A stretch of 64,000 bases of DNA from Paralvinella palmiformis. Its lineage: Eukaryota; Annelida; Polychaeta; Terebellida; Alvinellidae. Numbering within the stretch: the stretch's first letter is position 1; every line of letters starts with the position of its first letter. Below the pieces are notes generated by a model. The model had not been told where the DNA came from, did no database searches, and was given only the letters and a program-made list of their open reading frames with translations. The position numbers and the translations under genes are program-made. Below, in pieces: positions 55,326 to 64,000 of this stretch. The stretch spans positions 535,001-599,000 of the forward strand of contig JAODUP010000142.1 of NCBI GenBank assembly GCA_025642065.1, written 5' to 3'.

Positions 55326-55700
55326 TTATTGTGTATCATTGTTTATATATAAAGGGTAATTGGTATTTTGAAGTTGGTAGTCTTTGGGGGAAAAGAATCT
55401 GGAAGACCCACTCATTCTGCACATATAATACCTGGATATCCCATGGAACAATGTTTTCTTACCTCTGCAAGAGGTAGCAACATATTTATAGTTTTTATAA
55501 TACAATTGTTTTTCCCTTATAAATTGTTTGTGGACTGCCACCATCCGAATTCTTGACAAATGTTTGACCTCATTACAGGCACGTTTGTCTCTTAACCGCT
55601 GCAGGTCAAAAATTTGATATCTCTGTACACATGACTGGTCAGTAAGCGTTGTATTTGTCAATAATAAGCAAACATGTGCGCAATGCAATGTTCTATACAT
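55326..55700 (-). other. Unidentified 124-codon open frame
   Basis: The frame is long for this AT-rich sequence and rich in K, R and Y (for example RLRDKRACNEVKHLSRIR). I recognise no domain, and there is no clear link to a neighbouring exon. It may be chance, or a relic of an unlisted mobile element. Confidence 0.15.
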
Positions 55701-55867
55701 GAGCTCTGATTATCTGTCAACTCAGCCTCATAGGGAAAGCTTCAAGAATTGACAGGAAATCACTGTGCAGATATGACATGACAGCTGTTATATGGTCAGT
55801 ATTATTTACTGCACAGATATGGAGTGCAATACTTGTGTTATTAGTCTACTGATTCATGAGTCAAATA

Positions 55868-56046
55868 AGGGGCACCTCCGTAGTTGGTAGTGCAATGGAC
55901 CATAGGTCACTACCACCTGAGTTTGAATCTTGGCATGGGCATATCTGAAGGGTGTTTCGTCTATGACTTCGCCACATTACCTCTGGAGGTTGCACGGCCC
56001 ATTTAGCCTGCCATGTGCACAAAAGTGACTATAAAACATCAATCAT
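55868..56046 (+). repeat. tRNA-derived SINE, family A
   Basis: Same layout as 13730-13922 in the opposite orientation: ggggcacctccgtagttggtag, B-box-like gagtttgaatcttgg, catgggcatatctgaagggtg, cccatttagcctgccatgtgc, then taaaacatcaatcat repeated. Confidence 0.8.
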
Positions 56047-56275
56047 CCTATAAAACATCATAATCATCATGAATCAAATAAAGGATCATTAGCCAGTGCT
56101 ACTTATATCAGTATATCAGTAGGTTTTATGAGATCAAACACAGCATAGACGTTTTACTTTGATTGGTTTTAAATCATTAGTAAAATCAAATATGAAAGCT
56201 TAGGTTAAAAAAGGGATGCTAATGATGGCCATACATGGTCAAATTAATCTAAACATGGATATCCTGTGTGCAAGT

Positions 56276-56300
56276 GTATGTGTGTGTGTGTGTGTGTGTG
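56276..56300. repeat. (TG)n microsatellite
   Basis: Alternating TG run. Confidence 0.9.
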
Positions 56301-56907
56301 GTGACTTTGTTTCATTTTAATATCAAACAACCCTGATCTTACTATTTTAGATAAGATATAATATTGTATACGACAGCATGGGTACAAAGTACTGATATCT
56401 TTGCACCCATTAACCTGTACATCCTGAAGCCAATGTATCCACAAATATTTGTCTGGTTGTTATGTCTAGCCATCTCATTAGCAGGTAAAACCCAAACAAG
56501 GACAACCTTTTGTATTTCATGATTAAATAAATATTCATCATTCTGTCAATGAACATGTAAACAATACATGTAAATTGACACAACAAAACTGCAATACTGC
56601 ATGGTTCAAACATTAATTAACAGTGGGCCCAAACACATAAATATTGTTTATATTTGACACTGATAACACATTGTTGATTTCAATATTATTGTAGATTCAA
56701 ATATCTTTATAGCCCTGAGTGTACATTTCACTGAACAGATCAATACATTCAGTCTACAAGCATAAATGGCTGAAAAATAAGCTAAGACTACTCTTAAAAA
56801 ATGACAGTGTGATGTGAACTGTTACCGGATTAGAAGCAAATATAACCCGGTCTCAATTAAAAACTATAATTTGCTCAAAACTAACAGCTAATAAGCATTA
56901 ATAAAAT

Positions 56908-57118
56908 CCTTTTTTGCCGGCTACGCTAAATGAGGTAGATACAGCTGGTCTGTAAATTATTGCTTCCCTGTGTGGGGATTAATTCATGAATTCCAAATGT
57001 AGAATCAATGACATATTTTCATGGTGGCTGGTATAGCCACTAATGGTTGGTATTCTAACCCTGACCTCCCACACACCATGAACAAGGTTTCCCACACTCT
57101 GACCCACTTAACTATAGA
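56908..57118 (-). repeat. tRNA-derived SINE, family B
   Basis: Reverse complement of the 5766-6025 family: ttaagtgggtcagagtgtggg, gtgtgtgggaggtcagggttagaat, atgacatattctac.-like middle and agcaataatttacagacc. Confidence 0.65.
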
Positions 57119-57623
57119 AGTGGAGCTATATGCTTATGTCAGTGCTGATTGCTTAGTGAACACTGATTCATACTCTGAGTTTCACATCCTGAATTTATGC
57201 AGTTATACTAGTTGATATACTAAACTAAAACACATATCTCCATGATCTATGAAAGGAGAATGTCCGAAGTCAGAAGTTATTCCCTAGAGCTGCAAATGAC
57301 TGCACTCATCTTTACCTAAGTGATAACAACCTAATTACTTATGTTTGCGCGCGCGTGTGTGTGTGACAAAATAAAAGAAATTGCATCCTTCATCTGGCAA
57401 TCCGTCCAAGAATAGTAGCATTCATGATTGTTCACATCAACTAATGTTAACCTGAAACAAGAACCCCACCAGTGTTCTCCAAGAGACAAAAGCTCTAATA
57501 AATAAAACTCTCTTTTGCTGATTGGGTTCAATATGTCTGTCTGTAAGATGTTTCTTGAATTTAAAGTATTGGTCTCAAATCTCAGAGAATGGTATTCATG
57601 TAATAGGTAGACATGATCACTAC

Positions 57624-57940
57624 CAGGGCTCTAGACTAACATTTTGACTTACTTGCCCTCCCAGAATTATGTAAAAAAAGACATTAACAGTTAAATAAAA
57701 ATGACATGCCCACAGGCTAAGTTTTGGGAGTACCAAATGTCCAAAACATCTTTAGGGTATTTTTTAACATCATTTGAAACTACAGTCAGAGGTACAACAA
57801 ATATTGTCTCAGAAGTGATTAAAAAATACTGATGCTTGTTGATTTTCTGTGGCCCACATTTATTTTGACTTGACCAGCCAGGCATGTGAAGTTAAAAAAT
57901 TGGTTGCCTGCATGGCAATTCAACTTGTCCCTGTAGGTCG
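57624..57940. mobile_element. hAT-like element fragment
   Basis: Starts CAGGGCTCTAGACTAAC and ttacttgccc, a classic hAT-type end. The other side has cattcaacttgtccctg-like words (caacttgtccctg ending about 57935), which fits an inverted end. No target duplication was found, so the borders are uncertain. Confidence 0.5.
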
Positions 57941-58627
57941 GGCATATGCTTATTCCTCATTATTCAGTAATGTGCAAACTCTCAAGAATGCTGAGTTGTA
58001 GGACAACTGAGTGTGCCATGGGACATACCATGACTAAGGTTTGGTTAGAACAGTCCAGTTGGATAGCATCTTTTTTCAGAGCGAGTTTTGCCCTGGAATC
58101 ATTTCAGAATATCTTGTTCAGATTGATATCAAATTTTAATGATGTACTTGAAGTTACTTCACCTTACCACCAGCTGAAATGATAATTGAATAGTTGAAGT
58201 TGGGTTTATTTTAGAAGAAATGGTTTTATCTGTACTGCTAGTAGACAGCTCCAAGAACTGCATGTCTCGTAATTGTTTCTGTTTCTGATAATTAAAATAT
58301 ATAGAATATTTGGTAGTAGTGTGTATTTTATGGGGAAAAATTAATGTACAATAAATAATAGTAAGATGAATTGGCTATAATCTAAAAAATATATGGAAGA
58401 GTTCATTGTGTGTTTGTTAAGGCATACATGGTAACATGTGTATGCATGTGGGTGTGTCATCTTTGTACTAGATAAAACAAAGTTGCTTAAAAAGGTGTCT
58501 GATTCTTCCTGATGAATACTATATATGGTATATTATATTAATTAGCTTGTTCAGGTATCACTTCAAAACATAAAACATTAGCTGTTCTTTGTGACATAAG
58601 ACGTCTTCCATGGTAAAAGTTCAATTA

Positions 58628-58894
58628 TCACAGATGCTCAGACTGATCACTAACAGGCTCCCTGCATGAAGAAGCCTGCTGGTTCTCATTTATGAACAGA
58701 TTAATGGTCTGATAGTCAGCTGTGGGGTCTACCAGGTCAAAAGCGATGTCATTGTTTATTTTAAACCTGAATGCAAAACACATCAGTTCTCTGTACACAG
58801 TGATGAGGTCATTTTTTTGGCTGTGTTCTCCAGCAAATATTGTCATGTTCTGCCACGTCAGAGGTGAATCATTTACATCCTCACGACACAGGGC
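58628..58894 (-). CDS. Unidentified coding-like terminal exon
   Basis: On the minus strand an acceptor (gctattcacag, ending at 58895) leads into an 89-codon frame ending in TGA. The composition is protein-like, for example SPLTWQNMTIFAGEH, VYRELMCFAFRFK and NDIAFDLVDPTADYQTINLF. The frame stays open upstream for about 25 more codons, so the 5' border is not certain. I do not recognise the family with confidence. The pattern MTIF...DLVDPTAD faintly recalls MMADHC-type proteins (MTVW...DFIDPSSG), but that is speculative. It lies just 450 bases before the FAM13-like exon on the other strand. It could be the last exon of a gene nested in or overlapping FAM13, or a retrocopy fragment. Confidence 0.35.
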   Translation of the reverse strand, partial: ALCREDVNDSPLTWQNMTIFAGEHSQKNDLITVYRELMCFAFRFKINNDIAFDLVDPTADYQTINLFINENQQASSCREPVSDQSEHL

Positions 58895-59344
58895 CTGTGA
58901 ATAGCACTGAATATTTATGAATTTTGTTATTACTTGTGTTCGATAGTAGCTACTGCAGCGATCAGAATTTTGGCATCAGATATTTTTAGTTATCCTCACT
59001 AACAAGAGGATATCACTGTGAAGTACTTAGAGTAGCAATGTTTTCCCAGTTTCCCACAGTTTTATCTGCAGCCACATTATTTAGATTTGGTATTATTAAT
59101 TGCTACTTGTCCCTTTAGCAGCACCTAAACTGTATAAATGTATACATTATCAAGTGGATGCATGTGAGCACTTGTTAATGTGGTGATTAAGATGATCAGC
59201 TGTATCACATGTACCACAGTCATATTGTTTTGTTTGGTCTAAATTGTGTGATGATCTGCCAGTTGCATGATACATGTTTTAATTCTTCCAGTGATGGTGT
59301 CTCAGTCTTTTACTAATGTCTTGTATGTTTCATCCTATATGCAG

Positions 59345-60247
59345 CACCAGGGTGTGGGTTATAGTTCAAAAATGGAGAAAGTAAAAAGAGCGATAGTTGG
59401 CTCTCCACGTGACCGGAAGAGTAACAAAGCATCAGACTTGGGTGGATCAAACAGCAGCACCAACACAATCTGTCAGTATTTTGGAGTTCCTTTGATGGAA
59501 CTCCTAAACCGAGAGAAGTCTGAAGTGCCAAACCTGGTCACCAAGGCCTGCACTTATATATATGACCATGGTTAGTATGTCATAAACAAGGTTTGATGAT
59601 GTTAGGATAATATTTGAAACCATGGCTAGACAAACACACACATACATAATTTATATGTCTGCATGCAGATGTACATATGCATATATGCCCATGCACACAC
59701 AACACATTTACACAGTCTAGTTAATATGTGTGAATATGTATAATCTTTCAATTAGCCTCATACCTTTTTGGGATCACTTGGTTCATTTAGCCCAATTTTT
59801 GCACAATATTGGCTGTAAAGTCAACAACAGTCTCTCTCTCTCTCACATACACACACACACATATATACACACACACCCTCACACACACACCCTCACACAT
59901 AAACTTTTCATTATTAGTCCTTTTACAAGTTGCCTATTATAACAAACATCATTATACTATGAGTACTGTATCTTTATGGATCGCATTTTCTTCTTGGACA
60001 GGTGTGGATGAGAAAGGTATATTCCGTGTTAATGGTAATGTCCGTGTGGTCGAGAGTCTAAAGGCATCATTCAATAAGACAGGTGATGCTGATTTTAAAG
60101 AGGTTGATGTGATGTCTGTTGCAAGCTTATTGAAGATGTTCCTCAGGGAATTGCCAAGTAATCTGATACCAGAAGATCTAACAAGAACTTTTATAATTGC
60201 ACAAACAGGTAAACTGATATTCTGACCAGTTAGTTCGTGAATCCATT

Positions 60248-60288
<41 letters not shown>

Positions 60289-62991
60289 GCTAACCTATCA
60301 GTCATTGGGATAGTGCATAAAATCTGTTACAGAACCCAACAAATGAATAATAAATTCGAAAAGCACATGGCAGAATTGACTGATTTTATTATTATCATAT
60401 AGTATACCTCCGCTATAACACAGATGTTGGGGTCCACATGCTGTTGACCATGTTATAGGTGTACTACAAATCAAGACCGAGAAAATCGGAGCTGAACAAA
60501 AATTGGGAGTCCGTGTATTCACCTTGTTTTGTGCACCATCCTTGAAGATTACCCAGTAATTGTTTCGTCATTTGTTGACTTAAACATAAATTTTATCCCA
60601 GTGTTTTTGTGGAAAAAAAAATCTTTCTGCAAAATTGTGTAAAAAGTAACATTAATGATTCATTGGATATATTCATCCTTTATAAATAGTGCATGTATTT
60701 CAGATGAAGGTAGCAAATATATGGACCAATAAATGAACGTTCATAGGTGTATGTGCAGAAATAAACTGCCATGAATCGATAAATCTACTTGTGGGTAATT
60801 TGCAGCCTTTGGCTGTGTATTTTATGTGTAAATTAAAAACTGTGAAAATGCATTCAAATTATTTCGAACTGTTTGATCGGTCAGTGTGGCAGATTTCATG
60901 CCATTTCACAGGAAAGTACAATATCATGGATCCCGCGAATTGGGGTGCAAGGTCTGATCGTGTTATATCCAATTTTGTGTTATACTGGTCCACGTTGTAA
61001 TGGGACCACACTGTATCTTTATTTTCGTAGTCAATTTCACTCAACTGATATCTGTCTGTTTTCGTAGGTAATGCCGCTCAGCCACACGTACAGCTGGAAC
61101 AGTTCTTTTCACTGTTGCAGCAAATTCCTCTGCATTTCTACAAAACACTCAAGTACCTGATGATATTTCTGGTGCTAATTGCGAAGCATTCACCTCAGAA
61201 CCAAATGGAACCCAAATCCTTGGGTATAGTTTTTGCCCCTTGTATATTCAGGTATGTGTTAGACAGATTTATTGTGTCTTTATCAGTTTTATTTCATTGT
61301 CTTCATTTAATGTAGTTTTTCTAACCAGGAATTGTCTTTGTGTTCTGTTTAAAGAAGAAAAACACTGATAATTATGATGAGGAATCAGATTAACTATGCA
61401 TCTTGTACTTTTTATATTAATTTCGGTTATTTTAGATTTAATTTTGACAATGAAAGTCCTATTAACTTTTATAGCATCATTTATATACGTTTTAAAATAT
61501 CAGTTGGATGAATTTATTCTCTGTTGTTAAGCCTGTTGTTTGGCATGTGTAATGGCTGCACTATTTATTTTTGTCTTTGACCAGCTTATCTGGATTAGAA
61601 GACAGGTAAATGTTAGTGTGTGTGTGTGTGTGTGTGGATAAATCATGCTTTATCAATGTATATTTAATCAAGCTTACTTCTGGCTTTCTGTGTTGCTAAC
61701 TAGATCTGACCAATCCTATTCAGTTTCCACTAAACAAATATGCAGAAATAATTAGTTACGCTTGCAATGTATTGGCTGTGGTTGTTTGATCATTGTCACT
61801 GAATTATTGATGTCCGATGTGAATTTCCAAGAAATTTATTTTTTTGGTCAATTTCACCATTTTTGGAATTGAAGTCTTTATTTCCAAAGTTTCATGATTT
61901 CCTACAAAGATTCACAATATATTTAAAGTTTAAGTATATATGACAAGCTTGTGCTTAAAGTTTATGCAGATTATCTTGTTCTAAAAGGTCGTGGGAAATG
62001 AATTTTTGAATTAGTATATATTGATGTTAAATCCTAAGTTAGGCTGAATTTAACTTAAAGTTGTGTTACTGTTAAAACACCAAAATGCATCCTGGTTTTC
62101 ATCTGATTTAGATGAACCTTGCACAATGTTACGATTTTGGTACGACATCATTGGAATCAAAGCCTGCAGAACTCAGGCTTCACTGTTAAACAATGATGAC
62201 AGTATTTTTCTCATGTCAAAATAGAGGTCAAAATATTCCAACAGTTAAGGGATGTTATAATTATTTTTATAATATCCAAGTGCAGTGCTAAAAGAAGCCA
62301 TTTTTTCTATGATACATCTAATCAAGGTAAAAACATGTATGATTTTTGTCTATGTACTTGTTCTCAGTCTTGAAGAATCCTTGATCAATGGCAGAGTAAT
62401 GTTCTAACTAATCAGGAGTGGACTTAACTCATTAGGGGAATTCGTAAATGACGTGATTATTTTTACAACTTTAGTGTATAAGCATAGTTGTTACAAGAAA
62501 GAGAGCTCAGAAAACAAACAACAATATTGCTTACTTTTATCAGCATGGAAATTGGCAAATTTCATGATTATTGAATGAGCCATTTTTGAAGGAACATTCG
62601 AGTGATAAATTTCATTGACTGTTAGAAAAATACATGATTTAGATTTAGGCTTATAAAGTAATGCAAGTATTGGAATTTTGCTATTCAGGATCACAGGAAG
62701 TATGTGGGGGTTTGTTTCTCCTTTCCACTCCAATAATGCCACAGAATCACCCTATTGAATGAGCAAGAGTCTCTAGAATTACTCTGAAATGTGCAGAATA
62801 ATATACCTTTAAATAGGAAATGTTTACAAAATATGAAGTTTGGTCCATATATGAGCTTGACTCAAAAATTTTATAATTATTTCCCAATCACATTTAAATG
62901 AAAGAAAAACATGAAATCTATATATTTTAACTTTTTTGTCTTGCAATTATGTATACAGTATTTGATTTATTAGAATTTTAAAGCCCATTAA

Positions 62992-63031
<40 letters not shown>

Positions 63032-63135
63032 CCTTGATTTATAGAAAGTGTTTAGTAGATAGTAACCATGACAGCATTTGATTGTACACAGACACACACA
63101 CACACAGAATGGCACTAGTATAGATCTACTAACTG

Positions 63136-63176
<41 letters not shown>

Positions 63177-64000
63177 CATGCTATTTAAAATTCAGTGATC
63201 AATTGTGTAAATTCTGAATCATTTGAATTTTGCAGAACAAATGAGACAAAATATAAAGAATTATCTGTACTGCTTTTGTAACAGATGACTTTTGCTTTTA
63301 AAATGATGACTAGGGTGTATAAAACCATGCTTTTAGCCATAAAAACGAATTCTAGCCATCAGGCTTAGAGATTTTTGAACAAAACCATCAGGTTGCCCCC
63401 TTCTCATGTTATTACTGCATAAATACAGTTTAACAGTTATTGTACTGTGAATATAATGATAACAACTGTACAGATGTCTCTGGTTACTCTAATCTAGTGT
63501 AACACAGGATGTCTGTTGTGTATGTCAGTCGATGATGAAGCATGAATATCTTATTTTGTACACTGTTCAATACATTTGGCACTCGTGACAGCTTCTTGAA
63601 TTAACGTTAGATGTTACCATTAACACTGTAGGAATATATGTGTAACCTATTTAGGTTGGTAAAATTTTGCCTGTAAATATCCTTTTCGCTGTACTCAGTT
63701 TGGAAGTCGCATAACATAAGTGGATTGATTTATCAGAATATTTATCCTGATATGGTTAAAAGATATTGAATTTTTATGACAATAAAGCGGAAGTCATTAT
63801 AAAATGTTTGGTCTGGATGATAATGATGATGATGATGATGATGATGACGATTAGTAACAGTAATATCCTTATATGAAAGAGTATATATTTATTATACTTA
63901 CCAGTGGGAACTGAGTTGATTTAGCAGTTTGAGGCCAGTGACTCAGTGTAAAATGCTAAGTAATCAGTTGTTTGTCTCTCTGTTTTAGGTGTAGTGGTGG
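59345..64000 (+). CDS. FAM13-like RhoGAP protein, N-terminal part (continues past right edge)
   Basis: RhoGAP domains stimulate GTP hydrolysis by Rho-family GTPases. Exons: 59345-59570, 60002-60208, 61068-61251, and the first bases of another from 63989. Phases 1, 1 and 2 close correctly. The order of motifs is YFGVPLMELL, GIFRVNGNVRVVESL (arginine finger in GIFR), VASLLKMFLRELPSNLIP, FYKTLKYLMIFLVLIAKH, and MEPKSLGIVFAPCIFR. This is a full RhoGAP core from about residue 45. The pairing GVPLMEL with FRVNGNVRVVESL and SLLKMFLRELP is closest to FAM13A/B among RhoGAPs I know (GVSLQEL, FRVNGNVKVVEQL, SLLKLFLRELP). An ATG at 59372 could start translation, but the exon is open from its first base in phase 0, so an upstream coding exon is likely. 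A branch-like tactaat precedes the 59345 acceptor. Confidence 0.88.
60249..60288. repeat. (TA)n microsatellite
   Basis: TA run about 40 bases after the exon donor at 60208. Confidence 0.9.
60395..61020. mobile_element. Probable decayed Tc1/pogo-type element in a FAM13-like intron
   Basis: The left side has tatacctccgctataacac and ggggtccac. The right side in reverse complement begins CAGTGTGGTCCCATTACAACG and contains gtataacac. Ends of this kind (CAGT..., ctataac) are usual in pogo-like elements. Internal blocks recur at 18640-19030. No transposase frame. Confidence 0.45.
62993..63174. repeat. (TG)n and (TA)n microsatellites
   Basis: TG run at 62993-63030, a short CA run near 63092-63105 and a TA run at 63139-63174. 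Confidence 0.95.
63816..63850. repeat. (GAT)n microsatellite
   Basis: About eleven gat units with one gac at the end. Confidence 0.9.

Larger units (their letters stand above)
61252..63988. other. FAM13-like intron (2.7 kb)
   Basis: Bounded by gtatgt at 61252 and ctctgttttag at 63988. It holds TG runs (61616-61636, 62993-63030), a TA run (63139-63174) and a GAT run (about 63816-63848). No exon recognised inside. Confidence 0.75.

Overview
The window looks like nuclear DNA of an intron-rich invertebrate animal. It is AT-rich, packed with (TA)n, (GA)n and (TG)n microsatellites, and holds several families of tRNA-derived SINEs, L2/CR1-like non-LTR retrotransposon pieces and hAT- and pogo-like DNA transposons. 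Coding exons are short, separated by 0.1-11 kb introns with GT-AG borders, and encode proteins very close to vertebrate orthologues. I infer a lophotrochozoan, perhaps a mollusc, but no single feature proves this. There is no sign of a bacterial, viral or organellar origin.

Four protein-coding loci are supported by spliced, phase-consistent exons. (1) 47-12583, minus: the first seven coding exons of a ZSWIM8 orthologue (SWIM zinc finger substrate receptor of a cullin-RING E3 ligase); it runs off the left edge. (2) 21547-27021, plus: RPS14 (uS11), complete, four coding exons. (3) 28256-34401, minus: STAMBP/AMSH, a JAMM-type K63 deubiquitinase, complete, ten coding exons, convergent with RPS14. 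(4) 59345 to beyond 64000, plus: the N-terminal RhoGAP domain of a FAM13-like protein, running off the right edge. A possible first coding exon lies at 48295-48423. A coding-looking minus-strand exon at 58628-58894 is not identified.

Layout: 1-12.6 kb ZSWIM8 with a CpG-rich start region at 12.25-12.96 kb; 12.96-21.5 kb intergenic with SINEs, a 169-bp perfect 4-bp satellite and a CR1-like fragment; 21.5-27.1 kb RPS14; 28.2-34.5 kb STAMBP, whose fifth intron is invaded by an L2-like element; 34.7-38.1 kb a transposon cluster (pogo relic, hAT element, CR1-like fragment); 38.1-59.3 kb gene-poor, with a nested pair of hAT-type elements at 43.46-44.78 kb; 59.3-64 kb the FAM13-like gene.

The genes do not form a pathway cluster. 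ZSWIM8 and STAMBP both act in ubiquitin biology, RPS14 is a ribosomal housekeeping gene and FAM13 is a Rho regulator; I see no reason to think the grouping is functional. The most informative part beyond the genes is the record of mobile elements, several with readable target-site duplications and nesting order. I found no convincing new biological system; the best candidates for follow-up are the STAMBP exon/L2 junction, the nested hAT elements with coding-like cargo, the candidate FAM13 first exon and the unidentified minus-strand exon.
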